Shown here: positions 7,260 through 16,367 of the stretch, piece after piece
Layout: each line of letters opens with the position of its first letter
Numbering within the stretch: position 1 is the stretch's first letter
DNA from: CAYNWK01 sp964400875
Lineage (GTDB): Bacteria; Chloroflexota; Anaerolineae; Anaerolineales; UBA4823
DNA length: 46,720 bases
Direction of reading: 5' to 3'
Assembly: GCA_964400875.1 (NCBI GenBank)
Contig: CAYNWK010000014.1
Location: forward strand, 1-46,720
Position numbers and translations under genes: made by a program
Notes under the pieces: generated by a model
What the model was told of the DNA's origin: nothing
The model's database searches: none
What the model saw: the letters and a program-made list of their open reading frames with translations, nothing else

Positions 7260-10200
7260 TTACTCTTTTTTCTTCATCAGGTCTTCGATGGCCAGTCGGG
7301 TGCGCTTGAGGCTCTCCGGGTGACGTAAAACGACGATGTTCGCGCCGGCTTCCAGCAGCATCACCGAGGTGAGCGTCTCCCAGTTGATCGAGCGTTCGAG
7401 CCAGTCTCCCCATTCTTCGGGGACGCCTTCGCCAACCTTCGCCTCTTTGGTCTTCCAGCATTCCTCACCTGGGGTAACCAGCATGGGTAGCTGGGTCATG
7501 TTGTCGCCCTGTAATGCGGCGAGTCGCAGGCGTTCCATCACCGAGTACCCGTACTCGAAGCCATAACCCAGGGCGCCAGTGGTTGGGTCCATCATAATGC
7601 GGTCGAGCGGCAGGCCCATATCGCTGATCAGGATGTTGAGCTGTTTGGCCAGGTTTACATCCATCGCTGTGCGGGCGTTTACCAGGTGTCCGTTTGCCAT
7701 GGCCGCGGCGACGATGGTGCGGTAGTTCTTATCCTCGCACACACCTAGCAGCAGCCGTTCACCCTTGAAGGTCTCTGCGATCGGAACCAGCAGCTGGTTG
7801 TCCAGATCTGCTTGCCCTGGGCCGAAAACGATCAAAGGCAGCCCGCTGCTCTCCAGCACTTGGCGGACAGCTGCGACAGCTTTCTCTGGGGAGTTAGGCG
7901 CGCCGTTGGGGTCGGTCAGCGAGAGGCTAAGCAAGATTAAGTCGGCGCCGATCTCTTCCGCGGCATTAGCCCAGCGAGCCGGATCTTCCATCACCTCTTG
8001 CCAGGCTGTATACAGCAGAGGGGACCAATCTACCGGTTTGTAATCCTTGAGTTCGATCGCGATAGCCGGCTTGTGGGGGATCTTCCCTTCAAAATGCATG
8101 AAGGGCATGGCATTCTCACCGCCGACGGTGACGGTTCTCTTGCGGGTGCCGCCCTCTTCGGCCGTCGCACCCAGCGTGATCTCCCTCACGGACCCGGACC
8201 ATTTCTCTTTCACGATTTCCGTTTTGGTGTCCGCGTCGATCCAGGGCTTATCCGGTTCCAGCACCACTGGAGCTGGCAGTTCGGGCTCCGCTTCCACGGT
8301 TGCGGGTTCGGTGGCTGGAGCAGGAATTGCCTCGGCTGCGGTCGGCGCTGAGGGGATCTGGAAGTCCCCGGCGTCCAGACCACCCAGTTCGGACAAAGCG
8401 GCGATCAGTGCCCGCCGCAAGATCTCGACGGCCTGTTCAGCCCGGTCTTCTGTCGCCCGACCTTTCGGAGGGGCAGGTGTGGAAGGCGTCTCGGCTTTCG
8501 GCGCCGGTTTGGCATCTGCCATAGGCTGCGTCAATTCCACGTCTTGTTCAAGAGCGGGAGGCGTTTCTGGTTTGGTTTCCTCGAATTCGCTCGTCGGCTC
8601 CTCCGGCTCTGGGGCGTCGCCGGTATCGGCTTTCGCTATGGCAGCTTCTACCACCGCCTCGGCCTTGGAGATGAATTCTTCTTCGTTGTCGTGCTGCGGT
8701 GCTGCGCTGGCTGCGGGCTGCATCGTGCCCATCTCCAGCACGGGGTGCTGCTTCTCTTTGAGCCATTTTTCCAGGTCTTCAACCGTGGTGATGCTGCGGT
8801 TATCGGCGATGCGTTCGATCAGGTCTGGGATGCCCTCACGTTCAGCGACGGCCTGCAGCTCGGCGGACATAGTGTCTTTGAGCACGCTGCTCATCCATAC
8901 CACGCGCTTGAAACCGCCATCGGCCGAGATGAATTTGGGGCTGACCAGGTAGAACTTGCCGACGCCCATTACGCCGGGGGTCTGTACGCCGCCGCCGGCC
9001 ATCCCTGCCAGGGTGCTGAAAGTCATACCCGCCGGGGTCATACCGGTGTCCTCCCGGCTGACCACCATAACACCCTCGACTTCGGGGATGTACATCACGA
9101 TGCATTCGAAGCATCCGCAGGCGGTCATCGGGTTTTCCATAATCGAATACATGGAGACATCTTCGACGACGCCGTGGGAGCCGACCTTGGCGTATTCCAG
9201 GGTCCCGGACCAGTACCCTTTGACCGGATCGAGCAGCTTGCCCAATTTGATCGGCTGGTTGGGTCCGGTGGGGTTGATGCTGTAGGACGCTTTGCAGTCG
9301 AGCCAGTTGTAAGCCCCGCATAAGCCTAAGCGCTCAGGGCTGACCACGCAGACGTGGTTGGGTGCGAAGGATTGGCAAAGGGTGCACGAGTAAAATTCTT
9401 CGACCTTGTCGTCGGTTAGATCGGCCAGGCGCTTATTGCGGTAGTCGTACGCTTCCCGGGCTGTTTCCAGCCAGGATTGCAGCTTTTCGTGGTCGGTGTA
9501 AATCGTGACCTCAACCTTATCGACGATGGCGCCGAAATCGGCGTGGAAGCGGGCGTGCAAAATCTTGCCGAAATGCTCCAGTTCGAAACCTTTATCGGCT
9601 GCCGCTTTGGATATGCGGATCCAGGCGATGTCACGCTGGCCGATGTGCTGGATGCCGGAAGCGCCGTTGACGAAATAGTGGATCTGGCGTTCCAGAACCG
9701 GCTCGAAGTCTTCTTGCATTTGCCGTCCGGCGACCTTGACGACGATGCCCATATCCAGGCTACCTTTGTCCTCGACGTCGTCGAAGTTAGGGCCGACGAT
9801 CTCTACTTTGCCGTCCACAACCTCGTCGAGCTCGGCTTTGTAAAGGTATTCAAAGCAGCGTGAGTACTTGCCGCCGAATTCGACGCGCATGTCCGTCTTA
9901 CGGACCACTTCGCCCTCGAAAGCTGAGCCGTACGGCACTGGCACGGGAACTTCTGCCATTTTGAGCTTGACGCCGCGCACTTCGATGCATTTTTGCACCA
10001 GGCGCTCGGCTCGTTCCAAGTCATCAGCGCCGTCGATCTCGTTGAAGGGCATGCTGACGACGTGCTCGTAGGTCGTCACACCGGTCGGTAGGATCTCGGG
10101 AATGACGGTATCGGCGATGACCGGGAAGCCGAAGTTGATCGCGCCGGCTGCTGCCGCGTACTTCAAATCATCTACCTCGCCCAGGGCGAGCACGAAAGCA

Positions 10201-10988
10201 AACACACGCTCCCGGTTATACATCAAGATGTCACGGGCCTGTCCCGCTTTGATCCCGCCGAAGGTCAGGGCGGAGCGGGTGGCGAAGCCCAAGGCGTAGA
10301 TCGCGCTGAGCGTGTCCGTGCCAAAGGGCACCGTGTAGGTGTCGTAGCCCAGCTCGACCCCTTCTTCCATCAACTGGTGGATGATGCTGCGACCATTTAC
10401 GTTGCCGGAGAGGAAGGTCAGGATATTGCGCCTTTGCAGCTCGCGGACGAGTTTTACGGCGACTTCGTTGGACTTTGCCGCGCCGACGATGGCTGCAAAT
10501 CCCGGCATACGTCCATCGACCAGCTGGATACCCCAGGAGCGCAGCTGGATATCGTCGATGGGGCCGTTGAGATGGCCGACCATGCCGCTACCGTTGTTCG
10601 AGTAAGCTGTTCCGCCGGCGAGTTCGATGCCAGGCATGGGTTCTGGCTGCAATTGATATACAAAACGTACTGCCTCGATCGCCTCGGCTGCTAATAAGGT
10701 CGCCATACCGCTGTCCAGGGTTTCTCCCAGGTACGGAGTCCAGTGCTTGCGGGCCGGGAGCGGGTGCAGCAGTTCACGAGCGTGCTTGAGGATCGGCTTT
10801 AATTGGTCCAGGGTTTTTACCTCTGAGCCGGTCATGCCGAAGATCAAGGGAAGGTGATAAGCTGTATTTGGGAACGCCACTGGGGTCTCTGGGCCGTTTT
10901 CTGCCAGTGCTCGGGTGAGCATCTGTTCGGCCTCGGTGACCAGGGCGTTAGCGCCACGAATGGCGCGTGTGGCAATGTATCGGGACAT
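7260..10988 (-). CDS. acsB-acsD: Acetyl-CoA synthase fused to corrinoid protein small subunit (AcsB-AcsD)
   Basis: One 1242-codon frame holds two CODH/ACS subunits that are normally separate. Residues 1 to about 750 are acetyl-CoA synthase, which condenses CO, a methyl group and CoA. The A-cluster ligands are all present: C535, C538, C547 and C557 for the [4Fe-4S] cluster, and C538, C624 and C626 (CGC) for the nickels. They sit at a constant offset of 29 from Moorella AcsB numbering, and the gating Phe is F541. Residues about 755-915 are a low-complexity Pro/Ala/Glu linker with one predicted helix (845-875). Residues about 915-1242 are AcsD, a TIM barrel with the segment MMDPTTGALGYG. No stop or frameshift interrupts the linker. 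AAGGAG lies 8 bases before the ATG. There is a 15-base gap from acsA. Confidence 0.95.
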   Translation of the reverse strand: MSRYIATRAIRGANALVTEAEQMLTRALAENGPETPVAFPNTAYHLPLIFGMTGSEVKTLDQLKPILKHARELLHPLPARKHWTPYLGETLDSGMATLLAAEAIEAVRFVYQLQPEPMPGIELAGGTAYSNNGSGMVGHLNGPIDDIQLRSWGIQLVDGRMPGFAAIVGAAKSNEVAVKLVRELQRRNILTFLSGNVNGRSIIHQLMEEGVELGYDTYTVPFGTDTLSAIYALGFATRSALTFGGIKAGQARDILMYNRERVFAFVLALGEVDDLKYAAAAGAINFGFPVIADTVIPEILPTGVTTYEHVVSMPFNEIDGADDLERAERLVQKCIEVRGVKLKMAEVPVPVPYGSAFEGEVVRKTDMRVEFGGKYSRCFEYLYKAELDEVVDGKVEIVGPNFDDVEDKGSLDMGIVVKVAGRQMQEDFEPVLERQIHYFVNGASGIQHIGQRDIAWIRISKAAADKGFELEHFGKILHARFHADFGAIVDKVEVTIYTDHEKLQSWLETAREAYDYRNKRLADLTDDKVEEFYSCTLCQSFAPNHVCVVSPERLGLCGAYNWLDCKASYSINPTGPNQPIKLGKLLDPVKGYWSGTLEYAKVGSHGVVEDVSMYSIMENPMTACGCFECIVMYIPEVEGVMVVSREDTGMTPAGMTFSTLAGMAGGGVQTPGVMGVGKFYLVSPKFISADGGFKRVVWMSSVLKDTMSAELQAVAEREGIPDLIERIADNRSITTVEDLEKWLKEKQHPVLEMGTMQPAASAAPQHDNEEEFISKAEAVVEAAIAKADTGDAPEPEEPTSEFEETKPETPPALEQDVELTQPMADAKPAPKAETPSTPAPPKGRATEDRAEQAVEILRRALIAALSELGGLDAGDFQIPSAPTAAEAIPAPATEPATVEAEPELPAPVVLEPDKPWIDADTKTEIVKEKWSGSVREITLGATAEEGGTRKRTVTVGGENAMPFMHFEGKIPHKPAIAIELKDYKPVDWSPLLYTAWQEVMEDPARWANAAEEIGADLILLSLSLTDPNGAPNSPEKAVAAVRQVLESSGLPLIVFGPGQADLDNQLLVPIAETFKGERLLLGVCEDKNYRTIVAAAMANGHLVNARTAMDVNLAKQLNILISDMGLPLDRIMMDPTTGALGYGFEYGYSVMERLRLAALQGDNMTQLPMLVTPGEECWKTKEAKVGEGVPEEWGDWLERSINWETLTSVMLLEAGANIVVLRHPESLKRTRLAIEDLMKKKE

Positions 10989-11003
10989 TAATCAAAGCTC
11001 CTT

Positions 11004-13019
11004 TTAGTCCGCGGCAACGCCGTAAAGCGCGGCGCGACGTTCTGTCAAAGGAAGTTCTTCCAGCTCCATCATGCGGGCGTCGCCACTGCGGCCGAAGCGA
11101 TCAGCCTCGTAAGCATGCAAACCCAGCGCGGCGCGTTTCTTATCGATATGCGCCAGGGTACGCTTGACCATCTCGTCCGGATCTGCGATGAATTCCATCT
11201 TGCCGCCGTAGAGCTTCTCCCAGCCGCTGCTGATGTACTTGGAGACGATATCGCTCTCGGATACCCTGTCGGGCATGCCGCTGATCGGCGAACTGCCGCC
11301 GAAGATGACGTATGCCCCAGATGCAACGCAGTATGTGCCGATGGAGAGCGCTTTCTCGCTCATCCATTCCGGCGCCAGGCCGACTGCCGGGATCTGGTCG
11401 ATGTCGTCGCCCAAACCTCCCTCGGCGACCATTTGGGTGAGCACTGTCAGGATGCGGCTGTTATCCACACAGGAGCCCATGTGCAGCACCGGCGGGATGC
11501 CCACCGTTTCGCAAACTTCCCGCAATCCGGGGCCGACCTGGTCCAGTCCCGCCTCGCCGAGTAAGAGCCCGAGTTTGGCGCTGGCGATCGCTCCACAGCC
11601 GGTCTCGACCACCAGGACATCCTCTTTGAGCAATTTCCTCGTTACGTAAGTGTGTAAATAGTCCTGCTGGCTGCGCGGGTTGTTGCAGCCGACGATGGCG
11701 GCTACCCCGCGAATGCGCCCGGACATGATCGCGTCATTCAACGGGCGGAAGGAAGCTCGGTAATTACCCCCGAGCATGTAATTAAGGTATTCTTGGGAAA
11801 AGCCGGGTATCAAGTCCTCGCGCACGTCCGGTATTTCGATCTCACCGCGGTTCTTATAGTTGTCGATGGCAGTGCGCAAGATCTGTTTGGCGATGGTCAA
11901 GGCGTGATGCTCATCGAACTCGATGTGGACGGCGCCCTTGATTTTCACCTTTGGAGAAGTGGTGATCACCTGGGTGTGGAAGTTTGTCGCCAGACCGACC
12001 AGCGCTTGCATGATGCACTGCACGTCCACGACCATGGCTTCCACCGCGCCGGTTAAGATGGCAAGTTCCTGGTGCAAGAAGTTGCCCGCTGCTGGGATGC
12101 CCTGGCGCATGAGGATCTCGTTGGCCGTGCAGCAGATGCCGGACAGGTTGACACCTTTGGCGCCCGCTGCTTGAGCGTAGGCAATGATCTCGGGGTCTTG
12201 CGAGGCCGCCACGATCATTTCGCTCAGTGTTGGTTCATGTCCGTGGACTATCACGTTGACCATATCGTCTTTGAGCACTCCCAGGTTGGCCTGGCCTAAA
12301 ATCGGAGCAGGTGTGCCAAACAGGATGTCGGAGATATCGGTGGCGATCAAACTGCCGCCCCAGCCGTCGCTGAGCGAGGTGCGCACGGCGTGCTGTAGGA
12401 TGTGCTCGGGGTCCTGATCGTCGCCGATATGGGTGCGGTGCAGGGCTTCGACCACCTCTCGATCCACGCCTCGGGGCAGAACTTTGGTTTCTTCCCAGAG
12501 CTTTTGCCGTTTTTCAGGAGCGCGCTTGGTCAGGACGATCCTGCCATTTTGCTGTCCAAATTGGGCGATGTATAAATCGGCCAGGTCGTTGGCGATCTCC
12601 TGCGGTGAACGCCCTTCGATGGGAATCTCATATAATGCCGCTACGGTGCGCAGCTTCGCGACGTCGCGAATGGCGTAGCCTTCCGCTTCTCCGTTGGCGA
12701 CGGCTTTCAAGATGAAAGCCATATCGCGGCCGTGATCGGAGTGGGCCGCCGCCCCGGCGGATATCGCGCGGATAAAGTTGCGCGCCTGGATCGTATCGAT
12801 AGTCGCGCCGCATACGCCGGTTTGGCCGTCTTTGGTAAGCCGGCAGGGCCCCATCCCGCAAATTTTGCAGCACATCCCTGCACTGCCGATATTGCAGGGG
12901 GCCATAGCCTCCGCACGGGTGAAAGCTGTACTTAATCCTAGCTCGTCCGCGCGGATCAGCATTTGCTGGGCGGCCGGGTCGATGCTGTGTTCTTCAGGAG
13001 TTCTTTTTTGTTTGGGCAT
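11004..13019 (-). CDS. acsA: Anaerobic Ni-Fe carbon monoxide dehydrogenase catalytic subunit
   Basis: Reduces CO2 to CO for acetyl-CoA synthesis, or oxidises CO. The 671-residue protein matches CooS/AcsA in length. N-terminal cysteines C42, C50, C51, C54, C59 and C70 supply the B and D clusters. The Ni-Fe C-cluster ligands are visible as H261 in HGHEPTLSE, C296/C297 in GICCTANE, C335, C445 in VGCNNP, C475 in ETGCGA and C517 in GSCVDN. A complete set implies an active enzyme. The ATG follows AGGTGAGG. It sits directly upstream of the AcsB-AcsD fusion, so this is the CODH of a CODH/ACS complex. No CooC/AcsF nickel-insertion ATPase is linked in the window. Confidence 0.96.
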   Translation of the reverse strand: MPKQKRTPEEHSIDPAAQQMLIRADELGLSTAFTRAEAMAPCNIGSAGMCCKICGMGPCRLTKDGQTGVCGATIDTIQARNFIRAISAGAAAHSDHGRDMAFILKAVANGEAEGYAIRDVAKLRTVAALYEIPIEGRSPQEIANDLADLYIAQFGQQNGRIVLTKRAPEKRQKLWEETKVLPRGVDREVVEALHRTHIGDDQDPEHILQHAVRTSLSDGWGGSLIATDISDILFGTPAPILGQANLGVLKDDMVNVIVHGHEPTLSEMIVAASQDPEIIAYAQAAGAKGVNLSGICCTANEILMRQGIPAAGNFLHQELAILTGAVEAMVVDVQCIMQALVGLATNFHTQVITTSPKVKIKGAVHIEFDEHHALTIAKQILRTAIDNYKNRGEIEIPDVREDLIPGFSQEYLNYMLGGNYRASFRPLNDAIMSGRIRGVAAIVGCNNPRSQQDYLHTYVTRKLLKEDVLVVETGCGAIASAKLGLLLGEAGLDQVGPGLREVCETVGIPPVLHMGSCVDNSRILTVLTQMVAEGGLGDDIDQIPAVGLAPEWMSEKALSIGTYCVASGAYVIFGGSSPISGMPDRVSESDIVSKYISSGWEKLYGGKMEFIADPDEMVKRTLAHIDKKRAALGLHAYEADRFGRSGDARMMELEELPLTERRAALYGVAAD

Positions 13020-13045
13020 TATTTTTCCTCACCTTTCATTACGAT

Positions 13046-13441
13046 CTATTCATCCGATGGCTTGATCGGTTCCATCCCCGGGCATGGCCACAAAGGACGG
13101 CCTTCGAAAGCGACATTTTGCGCAAAACTGACGTTTTGGTTGATTTGTTCGTAAACTGCGGTATGGCGGAAGTACTGCTTCTTCCCATTATTTTCCCCCT
13201 GGGCAATCTCAGGCTCGGTTTCTAGCGGCGCTGGCAGCTCACCGGTGTAGCCCGCATTGGCAAGAGCTGCCTTGATCGCCTCCGGTGAAGTTTGTTCCTG
13301 GTCGTAATTGATCTCAACCATTTGAAATCCGCTGCTGGCGTAGACCTCTTCGACTCCGGCTATCCCGAACAGGATGCGTCTCACCTCGACGACGTGGTGA
13401 TCGCCGTACATCGTGGGTAGTTCTATCGACACCTTCTCCAT
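13046..13441 (-). CDS. Heavy-metal-associated-domain-like small protein, first gene of the acs operon
   Basis: About 131 residues. Residues 1-67 fit the ferredoxin-like HMA fold of copper-chaperone type: a beta strand, the loop MYGDHHVVEV, a helix with IAGVEEVY, a strand with MVEINYD, and a helix ending in LANAGYTG. The metal-binding MxCxxC is not kept: the aligned positions are G13 and H16, with H15 beside it. After a linker rich in Glu comes a tail with FRHTAVYEQ and PLWPCPGMEP holding the only Cys. I chose the ATG at 13441 because GGAAGG is 5 bases upstream; a GTG at 13447 would be too close to it. It lies 26 bases before acsA. A role in nickel handling for CODH/ACS is an inference from position only. 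Confidence 0.75.
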   Translation of the reverse strand: MEKVSIELPTMYGDHHVVEVRRILFGIAGVEEVYASSGFQMVEINYDQEQTSPEAIKAALANAGYTGELPAPLETEPEIAQGENNGKKQYFRHTAVYEQINQNVSFAQNVAFEGRPLWPCPGMEPIKPSDE

Positions 13442-13447
13442 GTTCAC

Positions 13448-13726
13448 CTTCCCGAATCTAGCTATTCATTTGTTTGACTGAAACAGTGAGAGGAGGTCGC
13501 TCTCGCCCCTCCTACTTCCTTCCCATTTCCTGTGGAGAATCCTAATTTTCCATATCCCATTGGTAAATATAGCTTTTCTACTAAGCATAGTATAAATTGG
13601 GGGGGTACTAGTCGTTAGTAATAGCTGTCACATATACAATGGATATTTGTCATAAGGGTAAGGCTTGTTTCAATAGATTGATATCGCTCGACGATTTGCA
13701 AATACCTCCGATCTCCTGGTCCTTGG
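13448..13726. other. Divergent intergenic region upstream of the acs operon
   Basis: About 280 bases without a gene separate the acs operon (minus) from the multicopper oxidase promoter (plus). It must hold the acs promoter. A minus-strand TATACT at 13594-13589 is the best -10 candidate, but I find no good -35 at 16-18 bases. No cobalamin riboswitch motif and no tRNA is visible. Confidence 0.4.
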
Positions 13727-13755
13727 TTGACGTATAGAGGGAGTGGCTTTATAAT
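13727..13755 (+). promoter_or_regulatory. Sigma-70-type promoter of the multicopper oxidase gene
   Basis: TTGACG at 13727-13732 and a perfect TATAAT at 13750-13755 are separated by exactly 17 bases. The predicted start is near 13762, giving a leader of about 47 bases that contains the GAGGTG ribosome site before the ATG at 13809. Confidence 0.82.
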
Positions 13756-13808
13756 CAACCCGTGTATTTTTAGCCTAATCTAATATAAGTTTTAACTGAG
13801 GTGAATGT

Positions 13809-14960
13809 ATGAAGAATAGGTATGGGATCATCCAACGCCTTTCCAGGCGAGATTTTCTCAAGGCTTTGCTGACAGGTGGTCTGGCTGTGGGTGGTGCCGC
13901 GATGGGTGACCGCGCCCTGGCGCACAAAGGGGAGCAAAGCCCTGGGGCTCACGAGCCTGACAGCCAGCAAGGGACCGCCGGCGGGGAGGTTCCAGGCGCC
14001 GATCCGCACATTCACGGCACCTTCGGCGCCGTGGGACAGGTCGATAACGAAGCTAACGGTTTCGACCCTCACGAGATGTTATACGATTACGACTACGGGG
14101 AGGTAAGCACCTTACCCAACGGGCAAACCTTGCGCGAGTACAACTTTGTCGCCATCGACAAAGAGCTCGAAGTCGCGCCAGGCGTCTACTTCCCGGGTTG
14201 GGTTTACAACGGGCGCGCACCGGGGCCGACCATCCGCTGCGTTGAGGGGGACCGCATCCGCATCCGCTTCGCGAACGCCAGCACGCACCCGCATACCATC
14301 CACTTCCACGGCATTCATGGCTCCTCCATGGACGGCGTCCCTGGGGTCGGCGCGGGCGTCGTCCCCACCGGCGAGTTTACGGTTTACGAGTTCGATGCGT
14401 TTCCCTTTGGCTGCCATTTGTACCACTGCCATGCCAACCCTTTGAAGCGCCATATCCATAAAGGTCTATACGGCGCGTTTATCGTCGATCCCGATCCGGA
14501 TAAATATACTGGTGAAGCCCGCGAGGTTGCCAAAACCCGCCATCATCAATACCCCGAAAACGAACAATTTAACGAGATGCTGATGGTGATGAACGGCTTC
14601 GATACCAACTTTGATGGGAGCAATGAAGTCTACGCGGTCAACACGGTTGCTTTCGCTTACAGCAAGCAGCCTATTAAAGTTCGGCGCGATCAAAAACAAC
14701 GCATTTATCTGATCAACGTGACCGAGTTCGATCCGATCAACTCCTTGCACACCCACGCCAACTTCTTTGATTACTACGATCACGGCACCACGCTGGAACC
14801 GACCTTGAAGACGGTTGACACGATCATGCAGTGCCAGGCGCAGCGCGGCATTCTGGAGTTTTCCTTCGCAGGGTTTGAACCGGGATTGTACATGTTCCAC
14901 GCCCACCAGAGCGAGTTTGCTGAGCTGGGATGGATGGCTTTCTTCGAAGTGGTCGAATAA
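13809..14960 (+). CDS. Two-domain multicopper oxidase, Tat-exported
   Basis: A 383-residue laccase-like oxidase. The N-terminus carries a twin-arginine signal (SRRDFLKALL, then a hydrophobic stretch to about residue 38), so it acts outside the membrane. Domain 1 has HFH at 165-167 and YHCH at 205-208 (type 3 His, type 1 C207), then H215 and L220, where the usual axial Met is Leu. Domain 2 has HTH at 314-316 and HAH at 364-366, which complete the eight His of the trinuclear site, but lacks a second type 1 Cys. That is the layout of two-domain oxidases with type 1 copper in domain 1 only. Leu as axial ligand usually raises the copper potential. Its substrate is unknown. It is followed at 11 bases by a ZIP transporter. 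Confidence 0.88.
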   Translation: MKNRYGIIQRLSRRDFLKALLTGGLAVGGAAMGDRALAHKGEQSPGAHEPDSQQGTAGGEVPGADPHIHGTFGAVGQVDNEANGFDPHEMLYDYDYGEVSTLPNGQTLREYNFVAIDKELEVAPGVYFPGWVYNGRAPGPTIRCVEGDRIRIRFANASTHPHTIHFHGIHGSSMDGVPGVGAGVVPTGEFTVYEFDAFPFGCHLYHCHANPLKRHIHKGLYGAFIVDPDPDKYTGEAREVAKTRHHQYPENEQFNEMLMVMNGFDTNFDGSNEVYAVNTVAFAYSKQPIKVRRDQKQRIYLINVTEFDPINSLHTHANFFDYYDHGTTLEPTLKTVDTIMQCQAQRGILEFSFAGFEPGLYMFHAHQSEFAELGWMAFFEVVE

Positions 14961-14971
14961 GGGGAGCTGTC

Positions 14972-16207
14972 ATGAGTGCACTGGATAAGAAAAAACCGGA
15001 TAAATTTTTTGGCCCGCCTCGCTGGACGGTTTGGGCGCTTCCTTTGATCGCCATCGCTGCAATCCTGCTGCTTTTCATTTTGATCGATCCACTGGCTTTT
15101 TTCAAAGCCAACCTGCCGCCAATTGAGGAATTGACCTTGCAGCAGGTGCGGGTGACGGATACCGGCTTTGAAGTCACTGCAGTAAATGGGGGTCCCGATC
15201 CGGTTACGATCGCCCAGGTACAGGTTGATGAGGCCTACTGGCAATTCCAGATCGACCCGTCGGCGACGATCCCTCGCCTGGGCCGGGCAAAGTTGACCAT
15301 CGGTTATCCCTGGGTGTACGGAGAACCGCACGAAATCACCGTGATCACCGCGACCGGTGTGACCTTCTCCACCGGGGTCGAGATCGCCACGCAGACTCCT
15401 GCGCCTGGGCTGCCTGAATTCTTGGCTTACGGGTTAATCGGGGTTTATGTCGGTATCATCCCCGTTGCCCTGGGCATGTTATGGTTCCCCGCCATGCGGC
15501 GTTTAGGCCGTGAATGGCTTGGCGCAGTCCTGGCGCTGACAATTGGCCTGCTGGTCTTCTTACTTGTGGACACCATGCTGGAGTCGTTCGACATTGCCGC
15601 AGCTTTGCCGGAGGTGTTCCAGGGCGTCCCGCTGGCGATCTACGCAGCCTTGCTGACCTGGTTGGTCCTGCTTGCCGTTGGTCGGCGGGAAAATCGGGCC
15701 GAAACCAATGGAGGCATGAGCCCTGCCGTCTATCTGGCGGCGATGATTGCGCTCGGCATTGGCTTGCATAACCTGGGAGAGGGTCTGGCAATTGGCGTGG
15801 CTTTTTCCATCGGCGAAGCTGCCCTGGGGTCCTTCCTGGTAATCGGTTTCATGCTCCATAATGTCACCGAGGGCATTGGCATCGCTGCGCCGCTGCTGCC
15901 CACCGGACGCTCTGGGGATTCCGACCAGAGCAGCCCAAGTTTCTGGACTTTCTTTTGGTTGGCTCTCCTGGCGGGGGTGCCGGCGATCCTGGGGTCCTGG
16001 ATCGGTGGGTTCGCCTACTCGCCTTTTTGGGCTACCCTATTCTTCGGCATCGGCGCAGGTGCAATCTGGCAGGTGATCGTCGAAGTGGTCCGCTTGCTGA
16101 GGGATTATGCCCGGCGCGAAGGTACACCGTTCTTCTCGTGGCTGAACGTCGGTGGTTTCCTGGTTGGTCTGGCGGTCATGTATTTGACGGCTTTTCTTGT
16201 GAGTTGA
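14972..16207 (+). CDS. ZIP-family metal transporter with an N-terminal extracytoplasmic domain
   Basis: A 411-residue membrane protein. The two signature metal-site motifs of ZIP transporters are HNLGEG (266-271) and HNVTEG (296-301). One membrane segment near the N-terminus is followed by about 100 soluble, strand-rich residues (roughly 45-145) that are not part of a standard ZipB/ZupT. About seven more hydrophobic segments make the ZIP core. I start at the ATG at 14972, which has GGGGAG just upstream; an upstream ATG at 14930 would overlap the oxidase gene. Substrate (Zn, Fe, Mn or other) cannot be read. Cotranscription with the multicopper oxidase suggests a joint metal-handling function. 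Confidence 0.87.
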   Translation: MSALDKKKPDKFFGPPRWTVWALPLIAIAAILLLFILIDPLAFFKANLPPIEELTLQQVRVTDTGFEVTAVNGGPDPVTIAQVQVDEAYWQFQIDPSATIPRLGRAKLTIGYPWVYGEPHEITVITATGVTFSTGVEIATQTPAPGLPEFLAYGLIGVYVGIIPVALGMLWFPAMRRLGREWLGAVLALTIGLLVFLLVDTMLESFDIAAALPEVFQGVPLAIYAALLTWLVLLAVGRRENRAETNGGMSPAVYLAAMIALGIGLHNLGEGLAIGVAFSIGEAALGSFLVIGFMLHNVTEGIGIAAPLLPTGRSGDSDQSSPSFWTFFWLALLAGVPAILGSWIGGFAYSPFWATLFFGIGAGAIWQVIVEVVRLLRDYARREGTPFFSWLNVGGFLVGLAVMYLTAFLVS

Positions 16208-16302
16208 ACCGGATCTTGCTCCAAGGCAGTTTTTCTGCGTAATCCGCGCATTAATCTCTTCAACTTTGGATCGACCACCATTAACGGATCAACGTACAAA
16301 AA

Positions 16303-16334
16303 AAACACCCCGAGTTGTTGAGCTCGGGGTGTTT
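16303..16334 (-). terminator. Terminator of the tRNA-Gln transcript
   Basis: A perfect 12-bp stem (16303-16314 with 16323-16334) with an 8-nt loop, followed on the minus strand by eight T. It lies 34 bases past the tRNA 3' end. It may also stop the converging ZIP transcript, though the plus-strand tail is poorer in T. Confidence 0.9.
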
Positions 16335-16367
16335 GGTTGAAGGAGGAGGGTAGGTTTCTGCAACAGG

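Noticed and set aside
8047..8952. Long Ser/Ala-rich plus-strand open frame of about 300 codons
   Set aside because: It lies opposite the low-complexity linker of the AcsB-AcsD fusion, where antisense frames stay open because of codon bias.
13448..13808. Possible cobalamin riboswitch before the corrinoid-dependent acs operon
   Set aside because: No B12-box or conserved core was found on either strand of the gap.
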